Origin: Luscinia megarhynchos
Taxonomy: Eukaryota; Chordata; Aves; Passeriformes; Turdidae
Direction of reading: 5' to 3'
DNA length: 64,000 bases
NCBI GenBank assembly: GCA_034336665.1
Contig: CM067568.1
Coordinates: 14,913,983-14,977,982, forward strand
Made by a program: the position numbers and the translations under genes
Notes under the pieces: generated by a model
Database searches by the model: none
Told to the model about the DNA's origin: nothing
The model's input: the letters and a program-made list of their open reading frames with translations, nothing else
Shown here: positions 27,489 through 38,325 of the stretch, in pieces
How the letters are laid out: each line of letters opens with the position of its first letter
Numbering within the stretch: position 1 is the first letter of the stretch

Positions 27489-30400
27489 GCTAAACCTGGG
27501 TCTTCCAGCTATTGACAGCAGCAAAAGGAATATGACTGTGATAAAGTCATATTTCTTTCTGTCCATTTGGAAAAGCCATGCTTTACTTTGGAGGGTTTGT
27601 GTCTCCTTTTCTTTGAAAACAGAAGCAATAATCTGCAAGTCTGATTTCAAGACACAAAAATCTCTAAATATACAAATGTTCACGTTGATTTGCAGCATTT
27701 TTCAGTCTGAAAGAAACGTCATGTGTGAGCACATGCACACATTTATTGTTTTATGGATCTTCTCTCCTCCTTTTTACACAAGCATGAACCAGTAAACTGG
27801 AAGTATGCTTGCAGTACATCTGGAAGCATGGCAAAAATAGGATTTTAAGTTGGAGTTATGCTTTTTCCTCACAGTGTAATGTATGTAGAGAGCACGGTGT
27901 AAACACTGCATTGCCTTTAATAATTGATTTCTGTGAGTCCTGATTCAGGCAACTGGAATATTCTATCTACCCTCACTTCCTATCTCTGTGTGCACACATG
28001 CAGCCATGCTTCTAAGAGTTTGCCTGTTTCCAGAGATCAGTTTTCCAAATCCCAGCCACTGGCCAGTCCAAGCTTATGTAAACAACTTGGCATTCGAACA
28101 AACTCAATGACAATCATTGCTGATTAAACCAAACTTATACAAAGGCAAAGTAAATTGAACCAGGTACAGGCATGCAGAGATAAGATAGAAGCTGATTATC
28201 GTGCATGGCAACAAAGGAGAGCTGCCACAGTAGAACAAATCAATGGTCCATCAGTTTCCAAATTGTTCCCTCTGGTTACAGCCAACACTTCAAAGAACAC
28301 AGGGAGGCAACACTGCCAGAAGTCATTATTTGCCACAGCAAGAACAAGAGAAATCAGCTCATAACTTCATTTTCTTTAGGCACATTTTGAGATGTTTATT
28401 TTAAAATTAACAGGGTGAGGAGAGCCTCTTCCCTTGAGCACTTAAATCTAAAATGATTCCTTTTAACACATGACAACTTCACTTACTCTGTACAGTCATT
28501 TCCAGCAGTGGGACAGTACCCAAGGGTTTCAGTAGGTCACCATGAGGGCGGGTTCCTTTTTGCACCTCCTCACAGAGGCTGAGACCTCGATTTGTTCAGG
28601 CTGCAGAACGTTTCACCTCTCAGAGCTGCCCTCAAGGTGCGCTGCTGCGATAAGAGTGATAAGATGCCCTAGCCTGGAAGGTCACTGAGAACAGTGGCTC
28701 AGCCATTCCCTCCCCCTGACAGCCAAGGCAGACTTGGTGGCCCTGGCAGGACACGGCCATCCACACAGCAAGCTCCTGCTTGCAAAGCCCGAGTCTCCAG
28801 GCAGCCACCAACTGTGTTGGCAGAGCCGTGCATGTCAATCCCTGGCCACCGAGCACAATTTGCTTGCCCTGGTAAAACCAGGTGTGTGTATACCATACGC
28901 TTCATCTATTTAAATGAAATGTGTTACAAAAGCAAACCAAGCCAAGGTAGGTGAACTAAGACGTTCTATCATCTCCACTAGTACTTTTAAGGCAGGTTTT
29001 GTGAGTGGTAAATTAACAGCTGATTAGCCATTCCTTCTCCCCACAGAGACTATTTCCCCAGCCTTCAAAAACTGAATGTAAATGAGGCACAATAATTCAT
29101 TCCCTATTCCGCTCACTTGAGATGCTTCTCCTCTTTGGCCTAAGCAAATAACAAAAATTCTTAGAAAAAAGATCTCTCTAGAATTAAATTGATTTAATCA
29201 GAGACTGGGATGTCAAATTATCCTGGAGATTGAAAACATCAACAAGAAAGAACGTACATTTTGCATAGTGAAAAACAGCTATTTCAGACACCTTATGAAA
29301 GAAATAATTCAGAAGAATACCTGTGCAAGACAGCAAGATTCCATCCTTTAATCAAGGGTACACGAGGGGCTTTGCTGCTCACCAGAACACGCAGCAATCA
29401 CAACAGCATGAAACAAACACACCAGCCTAGAATCTGTGGATTAAAGCTTGGTGTTCAACTTCCCTTTTCTAAACAGTATCATGTAAAACCAAGGGAAATC
29501 AATCCTGAGTATCAGTTCTTAGCTATTAGTATTCTACATACCACAGACTAAGATTCCTGAGCAGGAAAAGGGTGTGACAGGCAATCAGTAGATGTAGCTC
29601 TTATCGCTCGATAAACAGTGGTTTAACAACCAGCCAGAGATACAGGTCCAAAGCAAGTTATGTGGACTATTCCAGGAGCTGTTTCTAACTGTAACAATTA
29701 CAGCATGTAATTAAGAACACAGCCACACACTCCACACCATGCAGAAAACAGAAAATTAAGCTCCAGTGCTTGTTGCTCCCATCACTGGGCTAGATCTTGG
29801 CAAGGGGTCTCTACTCAGCTTAGGTCTTTATGCCTGATTTCACACCATTCCCGTTTCCTTTCCTTCACCTCTGAACATTTAGGACAGTGACCGAGACCTC
29901 CCAAGCAGCTGAAAGCCTCTGGAATAAAGCAGAAGGCAGACTGCAGAGTGAGTCAAAAGGACAACAGGCAAAATGAGCTCAGTTTCTTAAACTCATTTGG
30001 GCAGGAGAGACAAACACGAGGGTCCTCACACCCACACCCCAAGGTAAAACCCAGCTCAGCATTCTATGAATGATTGCTCTAGTGCTGACAATAGAACAAT
30101 CAAGAACTTCCTCCAGAGGGAAAGGAGCACATGCACCCTCTGTGTGTGCGTGTCTCATGACTCCAAGCCCTTTCCAGCTCTGCACCTCATCCCTTGTATC
30201 CCACTGTCTGCACAAAGCAGGTCCCCTGCTCCCCAGGAGAGCTGGGACACAGCAGCTCCTCTGAATCGGACAAATCTGCCTGCTCCGTTAATTTTAGCTC
30301 TGTAGCAGCTATTCATCTGCCAGTACTCAGCACCTGGCTGGCAGGGACTGTGCTCCAAACAGAGCACTCCTTGGCACAGCAGAGAGCTGCTTTGGGAGCT

Positions 30401-31064
30401 CAGAAAGAGCTGGAGAAGCATGGACCAAAGACCAGTGACTTAAACCATGATTTAATGAATACAAAAAGCTTATGTACTACCAAAAAAAACCCCAAAGATG
30501 CTGGGCTGAGAACAGTAAAGCCTCAATTCCCTCTGCTGGTGGGAAGCAGAGTGAGGCTGCCTAAATGGTATTTGCAGATTGCCCTTGCAAGAAACATACA
30601 AAGGTGTCAGTACCCTCTTCTGTCTCTTCAGTGCCCTAGGGAATTTGGACAATGCTTGGTAAGAGGCTTGAGAATATTTACTGCCACCGTCATTCCTCAT
30701 TGCATCAGAAGAGTTCTGGAGAGGGGAAATGCTGGGGCTAATGTTTACACCTTGGGTGTGTTGGGGGGAGACAGGTAACGACTTACACATATTACAGAAT
30801 CTTTAATTCTCACACAGACAGGATTAATCCACGCTAATGCTAATACTTTTTTAAAAAGTGTTAAAATTCAATCTAGAACCTTAAGTAGACAAAGGAACAG
30901 AACCTTTTTTTTTAATTTGTCAGAGTTTTCCTAGACTTGCTGTTAAGATTTAAAGAAAATTATTTAAGACATTGAACGCAGTTTACTGCGCCATCTAAAC
31001 ATAATTTGAGGCACCTGAAAGGTCAGAAACCATAAAAGATGGCTAACTAAAACTCCTTTTTAGT

Positions 31065-31081
31065 AAAAAAAAAAAAAAAAA
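31065..31081. repeat. poly(A) run, 17 nt
   Basis: Simple A run in KCNQ1 intron 1, about 1.3 kb inside the donor site. Confidence 0.9.
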
Positions 31082-32403
31082 GGGATATCCAATTCCCAGA
31101 AGTGTTTTACATTGTTCAACCACAACCATTAGACATTTCATAATTATGGCCATTATTTATTTTCTCATCTCATGGCATTATCATAATGCTAAAGAGAACA
31201 CAGCCCACAATTATCTCAGCAGTTGTACCCAGTCATCTCCCAATTACACACACTCAGATAACAGCTGTTTCCCTTCCACTAAAATAAAGTTGGCACCACT
31301 TAACCTGTTGACCTAAACACTCCAGTATCCTCAAGTGTGGAACAGAAGCACAAAATCCTGAACTGAATTTAGATAACAGTTACTTAGAAATAGAACTTAA
31401 AATCAGAATACAATAACAAAATCATAAAAACTAACTTTGGTGTCTTTTGTCTTAGGATTTTGACCACAAAATATCTTTCCCTCTAGCTACTGGAATAAGC
31501 ATGTATACATTTAATGGATATATATACCAGATATATCTTTGTGCATGAATGCAATAAGTACACACCACATTTATACTCGACCTTCTTACCTACATTTAAC
31601 ACATGCCAATTGCCCAGAGGTCACACGAGCCTTCAGCAGCACCTCGATGGAAAAGCACTGATTCCTCACGGAGGCACCTGTCGGGATGCTTGTGCACCAC
31701 ACACCTACTGGTTTGGGTTCGACACTGCTCTCTACAGACAGTACTGTAGACAAAGAATTTTCAACTTACCTAATTTGAGAATTAAACAATTCCCTCCAAA
31801 CAACACCTCCTTCCTGTCGTGACGGCTACCACAAAGACTCGGAGCCAGGAGCAATTAAAGAGGCAAGCAAAAGGAGCATCACCTGTTTCTCATCCTGCTC
31901 TGACAAGACTGCAGCACTGACGATTGACAGCACCTGTTCAATTAGAAACTGCTGCCATGCAGCGAGCACCGGCATCACACAGGTGTCACTGCTTGAAATC
32001 GGGAGCCGTGCATCAACAATGAATAAAGAATGGGTGACACTGCTACACACTTCATTTCCAGTATGAACAATTCCATTTCAGTAGGAACGATTTATTCCAA
32101 CTCCCTGGGTAGCCCGAAACCAGCTCCTGTACTACCTGACAGATACACCTAAGGGCACCTGAACTGAGATACGGCATTTCTCTTAACTAAAAAGGCAAAC
32201 CGAAGGGTGACTTTTGTTTTACCTCAGAGCTGCAGGGGAGGGAAAACAAAGCCAAAGGACGCGCAGCCCAAAGGGCCGCACCTGCACGATGCTGGAGCAC
32301 CGGGCTGCCCTGGGAGGCTGGGCGCCCGACGGGACGGGGATGGGGATGGGGATTCGGGCGGTCCCGGAGCGGTGACGGGAGCGCGGAGCAGGGCGCTACT
32401 CAC

Positions 32404-32828
32404 ACGGTGAAGTGGTACACGAAGCACTTCCATCCCGTGGGCCGCTCCAAGAAGTTGTAGACCCTGCCCTGGACGCTGCTGCGGCTCAGCAGGGGCTTGC
32501 GGAGGCTGTAGATGGAGACGCGCGGGTCCAGGCTGACGGGGGGCCGCGGGCAGTCGGCGCTCACCACCACCAGCTCGCTCCGCAGCCGCGCCGCCCGCTC
32601 CCGCTCCCGCTGCCGCTCCCGCTGCCGCTCGGGGCCGGCGGGCGCCGTCCCGCCGTGCGCCGTCCCGCCGTGCGCGGCCGCCAGCGGCGCGTAGTGCGCG
32701 CCGGGCGCGCTCTCGGCCAGCTCCAGCGCCGCCGCCTTCTTGCCGGGCGTCATGCTGCCTCGCCGCGGCAGCGACAGCCGGCCCAGGCTGCGGCTCTTGG
32801 GCTCGCCCGGCGGGGAGCTGCTCGACAT
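32404..32828 (-). CDS. KCNQ1: KCNQ1 (Kv7.1) potassium channel, coding exon 1
   Basis: This exon encodes about 142 residues, forming the cytosolic N-terminus of the slow delayed-rectifier K+ channel subunit. In the known family it assembles as a tetramer with KCNE partners in heart, inner ear and epithelia. Diagnostic matches to human KCNQ1 are [15 protein letters not shown] and the last block [18 protein letters not shown], just before membrane segment S1. The start [11 protein letters not shown] aligns with human MAAASSPPRAE, and the ATG has G at -3. The exon ends ACC GT followed by GTGAGT, splitting a Val codon after its second base, the same phase as the human exon 1/2 boundary. A PRRGS motif puts Ser25 at the position of the known PKA target Ser27. 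The middle (residues ~50-82) differs strongly from mammals: a duplicated HGGTA and an Arg/Glu/Gln run replace a Pro/Ala-rich stretch. The remaining exons are outside the window. Confidence 0.96.
32591..32632. repeat. KCNQ1: hexamer-like microsatellite within KCNQ1 exon 1
   Basis: On the plus strand the sequence is built from near-perfect repeats of ccgctc with ccgctg variants. On the coding strand it encodes an alternating Arg/Glu/Gln tract ([13 protein letters not shown]). The tract keeps the frame because the unit is a multiple of three. Confidence 0.85.
32643..32672. repeat. KCNQ1: 15-bp tandem duplication within KCNQ1 exon 1
   Basis: Two identical copies of cgccgtcccgccgtg sit back to back and encode the duplicated pentapeptide HGGTA on the minus strand. 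The duplication is in frame, and the identity suggests a recent slippage event. Confidence 0.88.
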
Positions 32829-33060
32829 GGCTGGGGCAGCGCCGGGCGCGCCGAACCGCCGCCGACACCGCTGGCCCGGCCCCCGCCCCGGGGCGGCTCC
32901 GCCGGGAAAGGTGCGGGAGCGGGGGCGGGCCCGGCGCTGTCCCGGGGCGGCCCGGCGGGAGGCGCTGCCCCGGTCCCTGCCCGGCACCGCGACCGTGCCA
33001 CCCTCCCGGGTGTCGCCGTCCCCATGGCCGGCATCGCCTGTGCCCTTGGCACCTGCGCGC
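32829..33060 (-). promoter_or_regulatory. KCNQ1: KCNQ1 5' UTR and core promoter region
   Basis: This is the sequence immediately upstream of the KCNQ1 start codon on the minus strand. It is extremely GC-rich, has GC boxes (ggggcgg on the plus strand near 32889-32896 and 32943-32949) and shows no TATA box. This suggests an Sp1-type CpG-island promoter with dispersed initiation. The transcription start cannot be placed from sequence alone. The reading frame stays open upstream of the ATG, but no in-frame ATG precedes it nearby (only a GTG at about 32987), so the assigned start stands. Confidence 0.6.
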
Positions 33061-33872
33061 AGGTGGCCTCTCGCCTCTGTGAGGAGCGGGGAGACTTTCC
33101 TGCCCTCTTTCCTAGGAGCCCAGGAGACTTTCCTGCCGTCTCAGCCACTCCGGCATTGAGTCTCTTGAGATTCTGGGACTTCGGATTTAGGACCTCTAAA
33201 ACTTTCTGGACCTGTTGCTCCACTCCTTTTTTTGCAGAATTTCAGCACCTGGGAGCAGCAGAGTTCTGCCGGAGTCGGAATCCTCCAGGCGGCTTTCTTT
33301 AAAGTGAATAGCAAGTACTGTGAGCCCGAACAACGGGTCTTGCAGCCCTTCGTGTTATTGTAACCAAATAGGTGAAGAACTGGGAAAACTGCAGAACCAG
33401 CAAACGCAGCCCTGCAGAACTGCATCCTCTACAAGCTGGGTCCCTCACCAGCAGCATTTCAGGTTTTGTGGAAAGTTGCATATGTTTGGCCATTGAGAAT
33501 ATGGTCATTGAACATTAGTCATGACCAGAGCATTGGTAATTTTAAGGGCCTGGATAACATTCCCGTGTGCTGGAGTTAGTCACCACTTCCATAACTGTGG
33601 TGTGTTGTCATGGCTTTTTGCACCAATTAGTTGGTTAACAATTTCTGTTCCCAGAGTGAAGGGGAAGGTGGTCTTTGATCTGGAGTGATGGTTTTTTTTT
33701 CTTCCAGCTCAAAATAGAACAGCACTAGTAAGAGCTATGTTGAGTTCATGGTTGATACTGGTACCCGGACAAGAATGTTACAGGGAGATAAGGTGCTAAA
33801 TAAAGTTAAACGAAAACAAGCCTGCTAATTGCAGTTCCATTCAAATGTCAGGCTGCATGAATTGTAGGGGAA

Positions 33873-33954
33873 CCAGGCAAGATCCTCCACCAGTGTAAAC
33901 AAGAAAGAGGGGTGGGCTCTCGTACTGATTTACACCCGTGAGGGATCTGGCTCC
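33873..33954. repeat. degenerate terminal-inverted-repeat element (MITE-like)
   Basis: The left arm, 'ggcaagatcctccaccagtgtaaac' in two overlapping parts (33876-33900), is an imperfect reverse complement of the right arm 33925-33954 (ctgatttacacccgtgagg followed by gatctggctcc). The arms share the 'agatcc' and 'gtgtaaa' blocks and enclose ~24 bp. The pattern resembles an old palindromic interspersed repeat seen in reptile and bird genomes with 'gatctggc' ends and 'gatttacacc' inside. I infer a short non-autonomous DNA transposon relic; the family is not assigned. Confidence 0.5.
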
Positions 33955-36670
33955 ATCTTAGGAATACGAAAACAGAAGGGTTAAAATGAGACTTTGCAAA
34001 ACTTGTTTCTAAACCAAAAATGTCCTAACCAGGCTTTCCCCCCCTCCACCAGAGCATGAAGAACAAACCACCTTAGTAAAAACAGCATTTCAAAGGAAAA
34101 TTTTCCTGCATCAGGTCAAAATAGAGCCTGGTTTCTCTATTTTGAGCAACTGTTCTTTCTTTAAACAAGCTGCAAGAAAAATGGCTAATGGAAGAAAGAA
34201 TGTCATTGCTACCCTTGAAGGCTCACTGTTTGAGGGCCAGCCTGATAAAGTCTTGATATTAAAGTTAACAAACGTGTTTCTTTATATAAGTGTTCCACTT
34301 TGTTTTATAGACCAACATAACATTGTCTGGGTTATACAGAGCCTAATCTGGAGCCAGCTGCAAAATACAACATAGAGAGTTCAGCCAAACAAGAGGGTGT
34401 ATGTTAATCCATAAATGATGTTGTTCTTCATAAAACTTTTCAAACTATTTTAAAAATACTGTGGCATAATTTTATTTATCCTTTGATTAACAAAAGAGAG
34501 AATTGAAACTTCACTCTGTCTGAACCTCGCAAAATGGAATTTCTGTATTACTTATGCAGCTTCCTTGCAAAAGAAAAGTTAGGTGGCTATTATATACTTA
34601 AATGGCTAAACAGGGAAGAAAATTGGTAAGATCTAAATTTGATCTTCAGTGTTCAGTGAGAAACTGTTCCAAAGAATCAAACTTTGTTTCAATAAATTTT
34701 TTATCGCAAAGCAAAAAAAGTGTCAAGTTTATTCCACAGCCTTATATATTGAGTTATTTTTCAGGACAGAAATATTTTCCTAACGTTTTAGGTTGGAATT
34801 CCAATGTTGGCTAAATCTTCCAAATAAAGGAATTTTAAAGTATTAAAAATTAGTATTTAGGTAATATCTAAAGATCTTTTCCCAGAGTCAAGGAATTAAC
34901 AAAATTCTACATTTTAAGTTTGTTACTGATAAATGATAACATTTATGTAGCAAAAATCATATTGCTAGATGATTGCCAGCTAGTTGAAGGTACTGAATGG
35001 TAAAACATGTCTGGCACAGGTGAAAGCAAGAGCATACTTGAATAAAGCTGTCAAATAAATGACTACTTAGTGATGAGAATCCAGGGTATAATTATCTGTA
35101 ATGAATAGTAAGTTACCAAAATGGTATATTAATTTGCAACATTTTCAAGATGCACATTTAAAGATGGTAATGGAAATTCTCATTTTCCCCCTTCTTAAAT
35201 AGCCATATCTTGATCTTAATCATGTTTATTTTACAAAACAACAGAATTTGTAAGTGGAAGAAGAGGAAAAAAGAGAGTGTGGTGTACACATGAAAGAGTT
35301 AAAAATGGGAAGGGGAGGGAGATGAGTGTTCAAATATATTTATGGAGCTGGATATCTAGGCTTTGATAGTGAAGAGGGTAGGAGGATATGGTGAATAAAG
35401 AGGACGTGGGCTTTAAATATTAAGGTGGAACTACTATGCTAAATTGTTTCTTAGAATAATAATCTGAGTATTTACAGAACTGCAGTGAAATGAGTAACAC
35501 CCAGTACATTTTAATACACAGTTTGCAAGAACTGTTTTCAATCTTTATGTCTTTAAGAGGACTATGATTCTAAACACGAGATATCATAAGTCACTGTAGT
35601 ATGATGATAACACAGTGAAGCTGAAGGCAAAGCTCCCAATTCTAGAAATTTAATTGCAGCAAGACTAGTAAATTACTAGTTAAAGCCTTTTTTGAGCTGC
35701 AGTAGATCAAAAAGGTTTGTACCATCCTGGGCCTCTGTTTCTGATATCCTGTACCAAGTTATGATCAATATTATTCCTGCAGCATCAGGTATGCTCATGA
35801 CATGCTGTATTTTCACCTTGTGCCTGCCAGAGCACCGTGCAAGATCACTGCTAAATCACTGCTGAATGTTTACAAGCAGGATTTGCTGCAGCCAGTTAGA
35901 GACACCTTGATCTTTTGCCTGATTACTTCCTTGTGGAAGCTAGGACTCAAACAAGCAGTTTGTATCTGAACGTTCTGAAAGACTTTAACACTTACCTTAC
36001 AGTTACAGGTTGCACCAGTTCTCCTCTGGCATGGAAATCCTCTTGTTTGCTGTTAGATTACTTTGTGGGGTGGTTTTTGTTTGAATTAGGTTTGGGTTTT
36101 GTTTTTTCTAAATACCACTTCAATTTCTCCCCAGCTACAGTAAGAGACATGTTCAAATAACAGGTTTTCAAGGAGAGGACAGAGAGGGGTGTTGTCTCAA
36201 TTTTTCAACTCTTTTTCTTGGATTAAATATTTTGTTGTGTTCGATTTCCTGGAGAATCCACATTTGAAATGAGTGAGTAGATAATTTCAAAAACACAGTC
36301 AATGATGAAGGTAAATGTCACTCACTACTGAACTAAGAATAAAGTCCTAGATTTGACAAAAGGTTTGAAAAAAACTTAAAAAAAAAAACTTTTAAAATAT
36401 TCTCTATCAATTAAAAAATTCTGCTTACAGATTCGTCATTACTTTAAAAACATTCCAATTAAAACCTACAAAACAACTAAGTACTTAGACCTCAGACTAA
36501 AAGAACAGTTTGAGAATGCAACATTAACATGTTACACAAGTACACCTCAGCCTTAAGATTCAAAACAAAAGCAAGGGGAAAGAGACACAAGCGTTTGCTC
36601 ACTTTCTAAATCCTGGGAAGACCATTGCTTAGCCAATTCAGTAGGGAGATGGGGAGATATATGCAGATTT

Positions 36671-36690
36671 TCATTCATTCATTCATTCAT
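36671..36690. repeat. (ATTC)n microsatellite
   Basis: Five tandem tcat tetramers in intergenic DNA. Confidence 0.88.
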
Positions 36691-37564
36691 CAAATTTCAA
36701 TTATGAACAATTTTCTGAGTAGGTGTAGGCATTTTCCATTGGACACTTTGATAATCTCATTTACCATTATTTTAAATTCATCTAAATCTACTAATATACA
36801 ACTTGTATGCTTTTATGCAGATTAACTTCAGGTTTTGAATTTAAGCAAAATATTTGCTACAGGTTCTTGAATACATCCATGCTTCCCATGTGTAAACCCA
36901 GCAAGTTTTCCCTGTTGGCAGGCATTGCTACTCAAACAACTTAGCACACCAGCAGAAACTCCAGATACAGAGAGTGTATCCAAAATTGCAGTATGTCCCA
37001 AAACACTGACCATCAACTTTGCATAAGTCAGAGATCACATTAATTAATCACTTCCTCAGTAGATTAATCACTACCAAAAGGACACACTTTTAATAGGTGT
37101 TTATGCAGTCTGCTCTCTGACAGAGAAGAACTTTCAAGAAAAATTGGAGCAGACAGAAAAGAGCAGATAGCATTCTGCTCAGAAAGTTTAAAGTGTCCTT
37201 TAATTCCCTGCCTTCTGTACTGCTGGGTTATTTTTAACAGTGCAGTGTGCCCAGGAATCTGGGCAGCAGGGAGAAGCAGCCCTGCAGGAGATAGCGAGTG
37301 GCATGCAGCAGATATCTGCTGTACAGGACCACGCAGTGCTGCTGACACCCCTGATTAGCATTATCTGTTCGACTGCTCAGTGCAGGGCTGGGGCTGCACT
37401 GATACACTGTGTTCACATCATTTCAGAGGATTTAGAAGCATATTGGTGACCTTTCTGGGAAAGGATGTTGCTGTCCACCACTGCTCAGGTTTGAAGTCCT
37501 AAAGCAAAGAAAGACTCTGAGAATATATTTAGGCTTATGCTTCACAAGCAATTTTTCTGTTTTG

Positions 37565-38325
37565 TTTTCAAACACATTGGGAACTCTGAGCCAATGATCT
37601 CTACCCTCTGGATACAGCTATCCAGACAATTCCTTGTTCACCTCACAGTCTGCCCATTGAATCAGTCTCCAATTTAGAGAGAAGGATGCTGGGGGCGGGG
37701 ACCATGCCAGAGGCTTTACAAAAATCCAGATAAATGGCATTCCTTCATGTCAAATGATATCTGTATATCCCTTGCCTTGTTCCCTGGCATGGGCATTCCA
37801 TCACAGAAGGCCATCAGGCTGGGCAGGCAGGATCAGCCCTGGGGGAAGCTGTGCTGGCTGCCTCAAATCACCTCCCTGTTCTCCACGTGCCTTAACAGAG
37901 CTTTTCTGTTCCAGGATATTCCCAAGAACAAAGGTGAGGAGAACAGGTTCTCCCAGGGTCCTCCTTTCTACTCCTTTTAAAGATGAGTGCAACATTTCCC
38001 TTTTTCCAGCCACATGACATTTCACCTGACAGCCAGGACTATTTGACTGTCACAGAGAGGGGCTTGGGCTTGGCAACTGTGTCAGCCAATTCCCACTGGA
38101 CTCTGGGATGTATCATCAGGTCCCATGGACTTAGGTACATTCAGGTACCTTGGATGGTCATGAACATGATTTTTATTACAGTGGGAGGGGCCTTGTTCCC
38201 CAATCCTCATCCTGCTGTCCATTCACTCAAGCAAGAGCTGTAAGAAGAGAGGTTGCCAATAAAAACTGAGGCAAAAACCTTGGTAGACTCTTCATTTTTC
38301 TTGTTAAGGAGCATTAATTTATACA
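37565..38325 (-). mobile_element. CR1 LINE, internal (reverse transcriptase) fragment
   Basis: The plus strand is the reverse complement of the CR1 ORF2 region. Recognisable consensus blocks in order are 'ccaatttagagagaaggatg', 'tttacaaaaatccagataaa', 'tgtgctggctgcc', 'cacgtgccttaacagagct', 'gagtgcaacatttcc', 'gccaattcccactggactc', 'tcatcaggtcccatggact', 'gtgggagggg' and 'aactgaggcaaaaacctt'. It is broken by stops and indels in all frames and cannot encode a working protein. Ends are approximate. The 3' UTR is missing, so it is a partial copy. It lies 4.7 kb upstream of the KCNQ1 start codon, in the same orientation as KCNQ1. Confidence 0.82.

Larger units (their letters stand above)
1..32403 (-). 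other. KCNQ1: KCNQ1 intron 1 (partial; runs off the left edge)
   Basis: Everything to the left of KCNQ1 exon 1 lies downstream of its splice donor and is therefore intron 1 on the minus strand. The next human exon begins with the S1 membrane segment (FLIVLVCLIF...). I find no equivalent on the minus strand, so exon 2 lies outside the window. This intron is also very long in mammals. The DNA is AT-rich, has many stops in all frames, and contains no protein I recognise. Identifiable content is a CR1 fragment (8572-8742), a MIR-like copy (9105-9270), mononucleotide runs, a 24-bp palindrome (11548-11571), and GC-richer patches near 20640-21150, 28540-28870 and 30000-30400. The remainder shows nothing I can name. 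Confidence 0.88.
32220..33100. promoter_or_regulatory. KCNQ1: CpG island over KCNQ1 exon 1
   Basis: GC content and CpG frequency rise abruptly from the AT-rich intron at about 32220, stay very high across exon 1 and the 5' flank, and fall away near 33100. It is by far the strongest CpG-rich stretch in the window. An island covering the first exon is typical of a KCNQ1-type promoter. Boundaries are by eye. Confidence 0.88.
33101..37564. other. intergenic DNA upstream of KCNQ1
   Basis: This stretch runs from the edge of the CpG island to the first CR1 insertion. It is AT-rich with only short open frames and no recognisable protein. It contains one degenerate inverted-repeat element (33873-33954) and a short ATTC microsatellite (36671-36690). 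Otherwise I see nothing identifiable. Confidence 0.7.

Noticed and set aside
30194..30778. 194-codon plus-strand open frame in KCNQ1 intron 1
   Set aside because: It begins at TTG rather than ATG, has no recognisable domain, and one frame of this length is not surprising in 64 kb searched six ways.
1..32403. KCNQ1 exon 2 (S1 segment) within the left part of the window
   Set aside because: I looked on the minus strand for the highly conserved S1 peptide of KCNQ channels and found no match, so it must lie outside.
32224..32868. 214-codon minus-strand open frame overlapping KCNQ1 exon 1 in another frame
   Set aside because: Wrong frame relative to the conserved KCNQ1 peptide, low-complexity composition, GC-driven absence of stops.
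32412..33302. 296-codon open frame on the plus strand across the CpG island
   Set aside because: It is antisense to KCNQ1 exon 1, and its length is explained by high GC content (few stops). It is Arg/Ala/Gly/Pro-rich with no family resemblance.
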